From: Pseudonocardia nigra
GTDB taxonomy: Bacteria > Actinomycetota > Actinomycetes > Mycobacteriales > Pseudonocardiaceae
Assembly: GCF_019396355.1 (NCBI RefSeq)
Contig: NZ_JAHKRK010000051.1
Location: 1-38,989, forward strand
Reading direction: 5' to 3'
DNA: 38,989 nt
Made by a program: the position numbers and the translations under genes. Shown here piece after piece: positions 1 through 7,193 of this stretch (the first letter of the stretch is position 1; every line of letters begins with the position of its first letter). The notes beneath the pieces are model-generated. The model searched no databases. It was not told where the DNA came from and saw nothing but the letters and a program-made list of their open reading frames with translations.

Positions 1-115
1 TGGAGATCCGCACCGTCTCCAGCCGCTGCCCGGACTCGGTCATCCGCACCAGCACCGACCGGCGCCGATGCAGATCCATCCCGACGATCTGCCGACCCTC
101 GTACGATTCGCTCAC
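1..115 (-). CDS. IS110-family transposase, N-terminal part (runs off the left edge)
   Basis: Only the first 38 codons are inside the window. The GTG start at 113-115 has a GGAGG ribosome site at 121-125, five bases upstream. The peptide begins VSESYEGRQIVGMDLHRRRS and contains the GMDLH stretch that opens the RuvC-like DEDD domain of IS110 transposases, with the first catalytic Asp in MDLH. IS110 enzymes are DEDD recombinases that move their element through a circular intermediate without terminal inverted repeats. The rest of the gene, including the C-terminal Tnp20 domain, lies outside. Whether the element is intact cannot be judged. Identification rests on a short but distinctive N-terminus. 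Confidence 0.75.
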   Translation of the reverse strand, partial: MSESYEGRQIVGMDLHRRRSVLVRMTESGQRLETVRIS

Positions 116-657
116 AGGGGCCTCCTCAAATCGATGGTGTGAGCACCCCGAGCATGAGCCGGGAGTCACGAGGAGCGGAGGCCCCGCTCCTTCATCACAT
201 CAGCGGATCGCGATATGGACAGACGGGCGAAAACCCCTAGTAACACGACCCGTCGCGAAGTGGGCTTCTGCGCTGCTGGGATTGCCGAACTCCCTGGTGA
301 CGTGCGAACATCGCGCCCTACGCCTCCTCGAAGCCGATGGCGGTGTCGTCGCCAGTACTCGGCCACGCGGCAGATGACTGGGCAGCATCGACTGCACTGG
401 TCGGCGCGACGACGGGCGCAGTCGCCAGTTAGCTGACGATCACTGCGTGTCGCGGATGGTCGACTCACAGGCGGCTGACCAGGCAGAACTCCTGAGCCTA
501 GTGACACGACGGTTCACCAGGCCAAGCACTGTTTCCGCTGCTCAGACCGCGTTTTCGTGTGCTTTCGTGCCAGCCCAGCTGCGGAACCCCGGCACCACCG
601 ACAGTTTGCGACGTCCAAGCAGGTCACCGGCCTGCCCGACCTGCCTGGGTGCCGATG
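116..657 (-). other. Non-coding stretch upstream of the IS110 gene (possible left end of the element)
   Basis: No reading frame here has credible protein character. In IS110-group elements the long non-coding end lies upstream of the transposase and encodes the bridge RNA, so the first few hundred bases are the expected place for it. A perfect 7-bp hairpin is visible (GGAGCGG at 172-178, CCGCTCC at 184-190, loop AGGCC). The true element end is not identifiable without a homologous empty site. The right part, towards 657, shows nothing recognisable. Confidence 0.35.
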
Positions 658-919
658 TGCGCTCAGGGCCGCGCGGGCCGAGAGAACTGCCCGGATGGAG
701 CGCCTGCGGCGGGGGGCCTGGCGGCCCTTGGCTTAGCACGGCCGCCCTCCCGGTCAAGGGCGCTGCGCTGCGCTCCGCGTCGCTACCGCGACGGGCCTGC
801 GGCCGCCCGCGACCGCGAGCCTCCACGGCCGTGCTGGGACGCCGTGCGGGGCGGGGGAACAGCGCCCCGCCACCCCCAGGGGACGGGCCGACAGGCCCAA
901 CAGCAGGGAGGCCAGCATG
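658..919 (+). repeat. 262-bp structured dispersed repeat, copy 1
   Basis: This block recurs at 18252-18513 in the same orientation, the same length and with roughly 90% identity by eye. It folds extensively. An outer stem pairs 714-724 with 888-898 (one mismatch in this copy). A perfect 10-bp stem pairs AGCACGGCCG at 735-744 with CGGCCGTGCT at 826-835. An inner hairpin pairs CGTCGC at 778-783 with GCGACG at 788-793. An 8-bp hairpin pairs GCGGGGCG at 846-853 with CGCCCCGC at 863-870. Frames across it have no protein character. It may be a non-autonomous mobile element or a structured RNA; no function is known to me. Confidence 0.85.
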
Positions 920-1150
920 GGCACCAGCACCGCGACCAGCGCGACGAGCAGCAGGGGACGTCGACCCCGACGATCTGGTCTGCCCCGGGGGCGGGGAACA
1001 GGCTGCCGGGGCTCCTTATCTTGAGTCAGAAGAACGATCATGGCTGTGACCTGCGCGTCCACCTGATGCACGGTGTCGGCGAGGCAGGTGCTTGGCCGGG
1101 TCCGTGAGTGATGGAAAATCACTTATCGGCGTGTCGCGTCGGGCTGAGCC

Positions 1151-1180
1151 GGCTCGCTCACCGGCGGCGGTGAGCGAGCC
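1151..1180 (-). terminator. Hairpin terminator after the reductase-like gene
   Basis: A perfect 13-bp stem (1151-1163 with 1168-1180) and a GCGG loop lie 28 bases beyond the stop codon of the minus-strand gene ending at 1209. There is no clear T-tract, which is common in high-GC actinobacteria. The 920-1150 stretch before it holds no gene that I can support. Confidence 0.6.
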
Positions 1181-1208
1181 GCTCGGTCAGGTGACGGGAC
1201 GGTTCAAA

Positions 1209-1751
1209 TCATCGGGTGGTTGGGGTGTATTGCAGCTCCAGCGCTCCGCTCTGGAGTGCCTTGGACCCGGTGAGTCGGAGCGGCACGCGTTTGGTGGGCA
1301 TGTCGTCGAAGAGCCGGGGGCCCTCGCCGACGATCGGCAGCACGGTCACGTTGAGTTCGTCCAGGAGGTCGTTGGCCAGCAGCCACCGCACGAGCGTTGG
1401 GCTGCCCTGCACCAGGACGTTCCCCTCGCCCTCGGTTCGAAGCTGCGCGATCCGCTGAGGATTGCCGTCGATGATCGTCACGCCGTCGCGCGGGGCGTTG
1501 TTGAGTGTCGAGGACACGACGTATGTCGGTGTCGCGTCAAGGAAGGCGAGCATCGGTGAGTCGGGGTGCTCGACGCGCAGTCGCTCGTAGCCCTCGTAGG
1601 AGCGCCGGCCCAGCAGGAGCGTGCTGGCACTGCGCCAGCCGGCCGTGATAGCCGCGAAGAGCTCCTCGTCGAAGTAGGGGAACTGCCAGTCGTCATCGGC
1701 GTCCACGATGCCGTCCAGCGAGGTGAAGAGCCCGGTTACGATCTTGCCCAT
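1209..1751 (-). CDS. Dihydrofolate reductase family protein (RibD C-terminal domain)
   Basis: A 180-residue protein of the RibD_C/DHFR-like fold, the usual length for the stand-alone family. It opens MGKIVTGLFTSLDGIVDADD, the typical first strand with the SLDG motif. It continues with LLLGRRSYEGYE near residue 46 and an NVLVQGSPTLVRWLLANDLLDEL segment (about residues 110-132), the family's conserved nucleotide-binding G-S/G-L-DEL region. These proteins are presumed NAD(P)H-dependent reductases with unknown substrates, not housekeeping DHFR. The ATG start has GGAGG about 8 bases upstream. A hairpin terminator follows at 1151-1180. It appears intact, unlike the related frameshifted gene at 24176-24711. 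Confidence 0.88.
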   Translation of the reverse strand: MGKIVTGLFTSLDGIVDADDDWQFPYFDEELFAAITAGWRSASTLLLGRRSYEGYERLRVEHPDSPMLAFLDATPTYVVSSTLNNAPRDGVTIIDGNPQRIAQLRTEGEGNVLVQGSPTLVRWLLANDLLDELNVTVLPIVGEGPRLFDDMPTKRVPLRLTGSKALQSGALELQYTPTTR

Positions 1752-1805
1752 CTGATCAGCCTCCAGGTTGGTCGTCTGAGAACTGACGACGCGAAGCGCG
1801 TGAAA

Positions 1806-2060
1806 TCATCGGTCCATCGCTCGGCGTTCGCCGAGGGCTTCAGCGAGCGCGGCGCGGAGCCGTTGGTTGTCGGCGTCGAGGTGCCGGATGCGTTCGGTGG
1901 CCAGTTCCAGGCGGCGCCGCAGGGAGGGGTCGGTGGCGCGCTGCCGGTCGGGGGACGCTCGCGTGCTCGCAGGCGCTCGATCTCGACGCGCAGGTCGGGC
2001 TGGTTGTAGAGCCAGGACCGAAGACACCCCGGCTTCGCGGGCGACGGAATCGCCGATCAC
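1806..2060 (-). pseudogene. DUF6262 transposon-accessory protein, frameshifted remnant
   Basis: The reading frame begins VIGDSVAREAGVSS and ends with a coiled-coil stretch, RRRLELATERIRHLDADNQR, then ALAEALGERR. This is the family signature of small DUF6262 proteins, which accompany Tn554-like tyrosine recombinases. In the middle the frame is wrong: reading one base over gives SWLYNQPDLRVEIERLRARE, the family's expected sequence after AREAGVS, and the original frame returns near DRQRATDPS. So two compensating shifts lie roughly between 1950 and 2025. An upstream in-frame TGA near 2093 also cuts off the N-terminus. No recombinase partner is present. The protein is probably non-functional. Confidence 0.75.
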
Positions 2061-2302
2061 GCGCGGGGTGTGCGGCAGCGAATTCGAGCCTGATCAGGCC
2101 AGCGGGATGAGGCGGCCGGGGGTGCGGTGTGATCACCCTGGCATAGTCAGCCCGTTCGCGCGGAGCAACACGCGGACGATCTACGCCACTCCTCCGGGCT
2201 CAATCTGGTGAGTTCGGCCCGACTGAAGGTCCTCCGATGGTCCTGCATCAGATCCCGATATCGGGGTACGACTGCGTCGACTACCACGGAAGGGACAAGT
2301 CG

Positions 2303-2533
2303 ATGGTCGACCGTATGCAGTACCCCGAGACCGACCCGCGCCACCACACGATCAAGCTCCGAAACATGCTCGACGAAGCCGCCGACCATGCCCGCGAGGA
2401 CGTCGGCAAGATTGACGACCCGCGAGGACAGGCCCTGTTCGAGACCTCCGCCGAGGTGCTGGGGGGCCTGTCGAGGGCCCTGTCGGACTTCGAGGCGCGC
2501 AACGAACCGGCGTGGCAGGACCGCCAGTCCTGA
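2303..2533 (+). CDS. Small conserved hypothetical protein
   Basis: A 76-residue protein of mixed composition with plausible coding character: MVDRMQYPETDPRHHTIKLR, then a helix-rich body with DEAADHAREDV and FETSAEVLGGLSRAL, ending NEPAWQDRQS. Similar short proteins with a TDPRHHT motif occur in many bacteria; I recall no function for them. I chose the ATG at 2303 because GGAAGG lies just upstream (2288-2293). The same frame is open from an ATG at 2237, which would add 22 residues but has a poor ribosome site. Base composition is somewhat less GC-biased than the metabolic genes further right, consistent with an accessory region. Confidence 0.6.
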   Translation: MVDRMQYPETDPRHHTIKLRNMLDEAADHAREDVGKIDDPRGQALFETSAEVLGGLSRALSDFEARNEPAWQDRQS

Positions 2534-2634
2534 CCGGGAACGCCAGACGAGAACGGCACGTCCGCGCCGCGCCTGTTCGGTGCGGTGCGGCGCGGTGCGG
2601 TGCGGACGAGTCGGCGCTCGTCGCGACGGCCCGC

Positions 2635-2906
2635 TCAGCGTCCGTCGCGCCATGCGGCCAGGCGGGCGTCGATCGACCAGCGTCCCGCGCCGACGATGAG
2701 CAGCAGCAGCAGGCCGGCGCGGGGATGCCTGCTTCGGCGAAGCGACCGACGCCCCGCTCGGCGGGGAACAGGAACTTCTGGATGCCCTCGGACATGAACG
2801 TCGCCCCCACCGCGAGCCGGATCAGGATCACCGCGGCCGGGGCGTGCGTCAACATCAGCCATTGGCTGCCTGTTGTCCTGGTCGTGGTCATATCACTGCT
2901 GCTCAC
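2635..2906 (-). pseudogene. DoxX-family membrane protein with internal deletion
   Basis: The N-terminal part reads APAAVILIRLAVGATFMSEG then IQKFLFPAERGVGRFAEAGIPAP, the classic first half of a DoxX protein. At about 2733 it jumps, in another frame, to GLLLLLIVGAGRWSIDARLA, the family's C-terminus. The middle (about 60 residues, two membrane helices) is missing and the junction is out of frame. DoxX proteins are four-helix inner-membrane proteins linked to quinone or thiol redox. This copy is a deletion scar. Its start faces the APC permease across a dyad at 2948-2966, so the two genes once shared a divergent promoter region. Confidence 0.8.
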
Positions 2907-2947
2907 CGCTATCCCTTCACGCGTTGCTGACCGCGCGGCCGCCGACG

Positions 2948-2966
2948 GATATCGTTCGTCGATATC
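2948..2966. promoter_or_regulatory. ATATCG dyad, candidate PadR-type operator
   Basis: GATATCG, a 5-base spacer and CGATATC form a perfect 7-bp inverted repeat between the divergent DoxX remnant and the APC permease. The core palindrome CGATATCG (2960-2967) resembles CCGATATCGG before the PadR gene at 4317-4326. Assignment to that regulator is an inference from position and shared half-site. Confidence 0.5.
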
Positions 2967-3019
2967 GTAGAGCCATACCCCGGAGAGGGCGGGTCCAAAC
3001 CGCCCAGTTGAGGGAGCGC

Positions 3020-4279
3020 ATGTTGAGTAATCAACCGCAGCTGGCTCGTCGGCTCGGGACGTTCGATGCGGTGATCATCGGGCTGGGCTCGATGATCGGG
3101 GCCGGGGTGTTCGCGGCGTTCGCCCCCGCCGCGGCGGCCGCGGGCGCCGGGCTGCTGGTCGGGCTCGCGATCGCCGCCGTCGTCGCCTACTGCAACGCCA
3201 CCGCCTCGGCCCAGCTGGCCGCGCAGTACCCCACCTCCGGTGGCACCTACGTCTACGGGCGCGAGCGGCTCGGGGACTGGTGGGGGTTCCTCGCCGGGTG
3301 GGGATTCGTCATCGGCAAGACCGCCAGCTGCGCGGCCATGGCGTTGACCTTCGCCGCCTACGCCGTCCCGCCGGCCTGGCAGCGCCCGGTTGCGATCGCG
3401 GCGGTCCTCGCACTGGCCGCGGTGAACTACCGCGGAGTCACCCGCACGGCCCGGCTGACCCGCGTCATCGTCGCGGTCGTCCTGGCCGCGCTGATCATGG
3501 TCGTCACCGCCGGCCTGCTCGGCGGCCAGCCCGACCCCGCCCGGCTGACCGACGGGTTCCTCGGCGAACCGGGCGTCTACGGGGTGCTCCAGTCGGCGGG
3601 CCTGCTGTTCTTCGCGTTCGCCGGCTATGCCCGCATCGCCACCATGGGTGAGGAGGTCCGCGACCCGCAGCGGACGATCCCGCGCGCGATCGTGGTCGCC
3701 CTCGCGATCGCTGTCGCCGTCTACGCGGTCGTCGGCGTGACCGCGCTGCTGGCTCTTGGTCCGGACCGGCTCGCGGCCTCGGCGGCGCCACTGGTGGACG
3801 CGGTGGCCGCGGGTAGCTGGGATTGGGCGGTGCCCGTCGTGGCCGTGGGTGGGGCCGCCGCGGCGCTCGGGGCGCTGCTCGCGTTGATCGCCGGGGTCGG
3901 GCGCGCCACGCTCGCGATGGCCCGGCAGGCAGACCTGCCCCGCTGGCTGGCCGCGGTGCACCCCCGCCACCAGGTACCGCACCGCGCCGAGATCGCCCTC
4001 GCCGTCGTGGTGTCGCTGCTCGTGCTCGCCGTCGACCTGCGCGGCGCGATCGGGTTCTCCTCGTTCGGGGTGCTCGTCTACTACCTGATCGCGAACCTGT
4101 CGGCCTTCACCCAGCCCGCCGAGCAGCGTCGCTTCCCCCGCTGGCTGCAGGTCCTCGGCGCCGCCGGTTGCGTGCTGCTCGTGGCCACGCTGCCCTGGCA
4201 GGCCGTCGTCGCCGGGGTCGGGGTGTTCGCCCTGGGCGTCGGCTACCGCGCCGTCCGCCTGAGCGTCACCCGCCGCTGA
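3020..4279 (+). CDS. APC-superfamily amino acid permease
   Basis: A 419-residue polytopic membrane protein with about twelve hydrophobic segments. It begins MLSNQPQLARRLGTFDAVII followed by GLGSMIGAGVFAAFAP; the GSMIGAGVF motif is the unwound first-helix substrate site of APC transporters. PTSGGTYVYGRERLGDWWGF in the third segment and FFAFAGYARIATMGEEVRDP in the sixth are further signatures. It is likely to exchange or take up amino acids or amines; the substrate is not readable. The ATG at 3020 has GAGGGAG just upstream. An upstream extension of the open frame from 2873 has no family similarity. An ATATCG dyad lies in the promoter region and a PadR gene follows 85 bases downstream, so PadR control is likely. 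Confidence 0.9.
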   Translation: MLSNQPQLARRLGTFDAVIIGLGSMIGAGVFAAFAPAAAAAGAGLLVGLAIAAVVAYCNATASAQLAAQYPTSGGTYVYGRERLGDWWGFLAGWGFVIGKTASCAAMALTFAAYAVPPAWQRPVAIAAVLALAAVNYRGVTRTARLTRVIVAVVLAALIMVVTAGLLGGQPDPARLTDGFLGEPGVYGVLQSAGLLFFAFAGYARIATMGEEVRDPQRTIPRAIVVALAIAVAVYAVVGVTALLALGPDRLAASAAPLVDAVAAGSWDWAVPVVAVGGAAAALGALLALIAGVGRATLAMARQADLPRWLAAVHPRHQVPHRAEIALAVVVSLLVLAVDLRGAIGFSSFGVLVYYLIANLSAFTQPAEQRRFPRWLQVLGAAGCVLLVATLPWQAVVAGVGVFALGVGYRAVRLSVTRR

Positions 4280-4316
4280 CCCCGGAGCCGCTGGGAGCAA
4301 GGCAGTAGTGTCGATC

Positions 4317-4326
4317 CCGATATCGG
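4317..4326. promoter_or_regulatory. Palindrome CCGATATCGG before padR-type gene
   Basis: A perfect 10-bp palindrome 38 bases upstream of the chosen PadR start. It shares the GATATC core with the dyad at 2948-2966 and is a candidate autoregulatory operator. Its position argues against translation starting at the GTG at 4308, which would put the operator inside the gene. Confidence 0.4.
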
Positions 4327-4364
4327 TTCCGTCATCAGCAAGGATTCCGGGAGGTGGGGGCCAG

Positions 4365-4712
4365 GTGCGCGAGTTCCTACGCGGCGCGGTGCGGCTGCAT
4401 ATCCTGCATCACGCCGCCGAGCAGGACATCCACGGCGCCTGGATGACCCAGGAACTCGCCCGACACGGCTACCAGATCAGCCCCGGCACCCTCTACCCGA
4501 CACTGCATCGGCTCGAAGCCGACGGCCTACTCACCTCGCAGCAGCGCGTCGTCGACGGCCGGACCCGCCGGGTGTACCGGGCCACCGACGCCGGCCGCGA
4601 GGCACTGGCCGCCGACCGCGCCGCCCTGGCCGAACTCGCCCGCGAAGTCCTCCACCATGACCGTTCGACCGCCCCGCAGCACGACACGACCGAGAAACAG
4701 GACCCGGTCTGA
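4365..4712 (+). CDS. PadR-family transcriptional regulator
   Basis: A 115-residue winged-helix repressor. The diagnostic stretch is DIHGAWMTQELARHGYQISP followed by GTLYPTLHRLEADGLL, the recognition helix and wing lead-in of PadR proteins. The second half (TRRVYRATDAGREALAADRA) is the wing and dimerisation helix. The GTG at 4365 is preferred because GGGAGGTGG lies at 4349-4357; the frame is also open from a GTG at 4308. PadR proteins usually repress a neighbouring transporter or stress gene and themselves; the permease just upstream and the two ATATCG dyads fit that. The inducer is unknown. Confidence 0.88.
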   Translation: MREFLRGAVRLHILHHAAEQDIHGAWMTQELARHGYQISPGTLYPTLHRLEADGLLTSQQRVVDGRTRRVYRATDAGREALAADRAALAELAREVLHHDRSTAPQHDTTEKQDPV

Positions 4713-4774
4713 CGCCCTGCCTCGGCCCCCTCGAGCCAGAACCCGGGCTCCCGGCCTGGGACGTCATCAACGCA

Positions 4775-5053
4775 ATGAGCCAGCCCACCCACCGCCGGCC
4801 GAACCCAACCGTCACCGCCGTGGCGGTTGCCGCCGCAGTCGTAGTCGTTGTACTGACTCTGCTGGTCGTCCTGGACCGCTACCCGCCACTTCCTGGGGAC
4901 GCGCTCCTCAGCGCCGCGCTCGCAAGCGCGACCGGCGACGCGGGCCCGGCCGGCGCGGGCACCGGCGCCGCGATCTGGTCGACGATCACCTGGTTCGGCG
5001 CCGGCCCCATGCTCAGCATCGTCGGAGTGGCCGCGGCCGGGGTGCTGGCCTGA
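4775..5053 (+). CDS. Small membrane protein, possibly truncated PAP2-like N-terminus
   Basis: A 92-residue protein starting MSQPTHRRPNPTVTAVAVAA with a long hydrophobic helix (about residues 12-33), then LDRYPPLPGDALLSAALASA and a second hydrophobic segment to the C-terminus (about residues 65-92). The arrangement of one helix, LDRYPPL and an amphipathic link resembles the N-terminus of membrane PAP2 phosphatases, but the catalytic motifs are absent. It may therefore be a truncated gene or an unrelated small membrane protein. No strong ribosome site is visible. It lies 62 bases after padR on the same strand and could be co-transcribed. Confidence 0.5.
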   Translation: MSQPTHRRPNPTVTAVAVAAAVVVVVLTLLVVLDRYPPLPGDALLSAALASATGDAGPAGAGTGAAIWSTITWFGAGPMLSIVGVAAAGVLA

Positions 5054-5156
5054 CGCCGTCAACACGCCGACGCCGTGGCTGTATCAGGGGCAGTCCTTCA
5101 GCGACATTCTCGGCCGTCAAGACGATGACGACGACGAGACGACGGACATCGGATCG

Positions 5157-5741
5157 ATGGACGCCGCCGCGCAACCAGCCCCGCAGTCGAACCGCCCGGC
5201 AGGTGGCACCGTACTGATCGGCGTCCCAGCCGCGCCGACCGGCCCTCCGGAGCCGCCCTCGCCACCGGCAGCATCGACGGGTCGAGCAGGGCCGGCGACA
5301 ACACCGCCCGAACAGCCCACCCCGCCTCCCCCCGGAGCCCCCGCTCCGGTGGACGACCCTGGCACGTCCGGGCAACCTGCCGGCGCCGCTGCGCCTGGCA
5401 CCGGTGCCCCCGGTGCACCCGTTGACAGTGCTGCGGGCGGCGCCGGGGACAGCGATTCGGGTGGTGGCGAGGAGGACGGCGGCTCGGACCCGGACTCGGG
5501 CGGCGAGGGAGACGGCGGCTCGACCGGTGGCGAGGAGGACGGCGGCTCGAACCCGGACTCGGGCGGCGAGGAGGACGGTGACTCGGGCCGCGGTGAGGAC
5601 CGGAGCTCCGACGGCGATGAGGACGATATTTCACCCCTGCCCGATGCGAACTCCGACAGCCAGCCGGGCGCAGGAAAGGAGGACGGCGGCGAGGAGGATG
5701 GCGGCGAGGGCGACAGTGACGGATCCGGTGAGGAAGACTGA
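5157..5741 (+). CDS. Pro/Ala-rich then acidic Gly/Asp/Glu/Ser-rich low-complexity protein
   Basis: A predicted 194-residue protein with no signal peptide. The first 90 residues are Pro/Ala/Gly-rich (EPPSPPAASTGRAGPA and similar). From about residue 98 it becomes a strongly acidic Gly-Asp-Glu-Ser tail with a repeated 21-residue unit containing GGEEDGGS, PDSGG and E(G/E)DG. No family is recognised. ATG 5157 is the first possible start in this frame after an upstream stop, but no ribosome site is visible. The open frame continues upstream without a start (TPWLYQGQSFSDILG), so the gene may have lost its real N-terminus. It could be a remnant surface or spacer protein; the coding status is uncertain. 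Confidence 0.45.
   Translation: MDAAAQPAPQSNRPAGGTVLIGVPAAPTGPPEPPSPPAASTGRAGPATTPPEQPTPPPPGAPAPVDDPGTSGQPAGAAAPGTGAPGAPVDSAAGGAGDSDSGGGEEDGGSDPDSGGEGDGGSTGGEEDGGSNPDSGGEEDGDSGRGEDRSSDGDEDDISPLPDANSDSQPGAGKEDGGEEDGGEGDSDGSGEED
5463..5570 (+). repeat. Two 45-bp direct repeats, 63-bp period, in the acidic tail
   Basis: 5463-5507 and 5526-5570 differ at a single base and are spaced by 63 bases, exactly 21 codons, so copy-number change keeps the frame. They encode GGEEDGGS(D/N)PDSGGE. Confidence 0.85.
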
Positions 5742-6075
5742 GCTGGCCAACCCGCCGAGCCCGATCAACCGCGTGAAGGGCCGAAAACTCGACTTCCGAG
5801 CGGTCGCAGGGTTCGGATCCTGCCAAGCCCAGGCGGGAAATGTGCCGTGGGCGAGGCCGGGTCCGCCGGATGGTCAGGCGCTGCGGTACACCACTCTGCT
5901 GGACGCCACTCAGTCCCCCGAGGGTGAACGCGACCTCCAGGCCGTGCGGAGGCCGCGGCCGGCGAGGTCCGAGCGGGCGCCGCGCATCTTGAGTGGTTAC
6001 ATGGCTTGCGTCTGTACGGCACGTCGTCCCTTCGCCCGCCGCTGGCCGCGGGCTGAGCAGCCCGGCGTCGAGGAG
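5742..6075. other. Region without a supported gene
   Basis: About 330 bases between the acidic repeat protein and the helicase-associated-domain gene. The frame of the downstream gene is open throughout, but the translation upstream of about 6076 has no domain similarity. Nothing else recognisable was seen. A possible earlier start for the next gene is the ATG at 6001. Confidence 0.5.
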
Positions 6076-7155
6076 ATGATGAGCGAGACCTGCAGTGACG
6101 CGGAGTGGGAGCGCGGCCTGGCGGCGTTGCGGAAGTTCGTCGCTCTTCGCGGTCCTGGCCGGTTGCCAACGCGAGCGATGGCGGATGGCGTTCAGGTGGG
6201 GTTGTGGGCCGCGAAGCGCCGTGAGGAGTACTGGGCCGGTGTCCTGGCGCCGGAGCGGGTGGCGGCCTTGCAGATAGTTCCCGGTTGGGACTGGTCCGGG
6301 CCGCATCAACGTCGGTGGGAGGACGGCCTTGCCGCGGTGCAGCGCTACGTCGCCGAGCACGGCACGACCGTGGTTCCCGCCGACGCCTGGATGGGCAAGT
6401 TAGCGGTCGGAGCGTGGGTTCGGGCGCAACATACGAGCTTCACAGCAGGCACCCTGCCTCGGCCGCTGGCCGCCCGACTCGAGGCCGTTCCGGGATGGGA
6501 ATGGACCGGCGAGGACGAGCGCTGGGACCGCGGGATGCGGACGCTGCGGGCCTATGCGGCAATGCACGGTTCAGTGGGCGACATCGATGCGGACGTGGTG
6601 CACGACAGATTCCGCCTGGGTGCGTGGGTGCAGCGCTGTCGGGAGGATCACCGAGCGAGGGCATTGACCGCCGCGCGGACGCGGGCGCTGGAGGCCACAC
6701 CTGGATGGCGCTGGAGCTCCGGCGACGAACGGTGGGAGCGGGCCCTGCATGCCCTGCACGAGTTCGTGGCTGAGCACGGGCATGCGCGTCCTCCGCAGCA
6801 CGCCGTGGTCGACGGGGTTCCGATCGGGGTGTGGACCCGCAATCGGCGGAAAGAGTACCGAGCTGCGCGGCTGTCATCGCAGAGGGTGGCGGAGCTGGAG
6901 GCGTTGCCGGGGTGGACGTGGGCCGAGCAGGACATGCGGTGGCTGCAGGGGCTGTCGGCGCTGCAGCGCTTCGTCGAGGAGCACGGGCATGCGAGCCCAC
7001 CGAGGGCTGCGGTGATGGAGGGTTACCGCATCGGGCACTGGGTCGACACTCAGCGGCTGAAGTACCGGCGTGGGCGGCTCGCCGCTGACCGCGTCGAGCG
7101 GCTGGAAGCCCTGCCTGGTTGGGTGTGGGACCCGCGAGGAGGTCCCCCTGCCTGA
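6076..7155 (+). CDS. Protein made of five helicase-associated (HA) repeats
   Basis: About 359 residues, almost entirely five tandem HA-type domains of roughly 68-70 residues. Each has the order W...L..L..(F/Y)V..HG....P, then (L/V)G.WV...R..Y..G.L...R...LE.LPGW.W. The repeats end in PGWDW, PGWEW, PGWRW, PGWTW and PGWVW. HA domains (PF03457) are three-helix nucleic-acid-binding modules usually attached to superfamily-2 helicases. Here no helicase core is present in the gene or next to it. The role is unknown; nucleic-acid binding is inferred from the domain. ATG 6076 or 6079 puts the start just before repeat 1; ATG 6001 is an alternative. It ends 38 bases from the convergent regulator gene. 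Confidence 0.82.
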   Translation: MMSETCSDAEWERGLAALRKFVALRGPGRLPTRAMADGVQVGLWAAKRREEYWAGVLAPERVAALQIVPGWDWSGPHQRRWEDGLAAVQRYVAEHGTTVVPADAWMGKLAVGAWVRAQHTSFTAGTLPRPLAARLEAVPGWEWTGEDERWDRGMRTLRAYAAMHGSVGDIDADVVHDRFRLGAWVQRCREDHRARALTAARTRALEATPGWRWSSGDERWERALHALHEFVAEHGHARPPQHAVVDGVPIGVWTRNRRKEYRAARLSSQRVAELEALPGWTWAEQDMRWLQGLSALQRFVEEHGHASPPRAAVMEGYRIGHWVDTQRLKYRRGRLAADRVERLEALPGWVWDPRGGPPA

Positions 7156-7193
7156 TGCTGTTCTTCGGGGCTCAGCTGACGGGCATGGAGTCC

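Noticed and set aside
447..1107. Several overlapping open frames of 94-200 codons on both strands
   Set aside because: They lie across the 262-bp repeat, are Arg/Ala/Gly/Pro-rich with no domain character, and reappear in altered form at the second copy; they are products of high GC content.
2909..4300. A 463-codon open frame on the minus strand
   Set aside because: It is the antisense of the APC permease, with highly biased Gly/Asp/Arg composition and no motif.
5463..5570. Short direct repeats as a possible CRISPR array
   Set aside because: There are only two copies, they lie in frame inside a low-complexity coding region, and there are no unique spacers of constant length.
5098..6360. A 420-codon minus-strand frame rich in Arg, Pro and His
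   Set aside because: It is antisense to the repeat protein and the start of the HA-repeat gene, with no recognisable domain.
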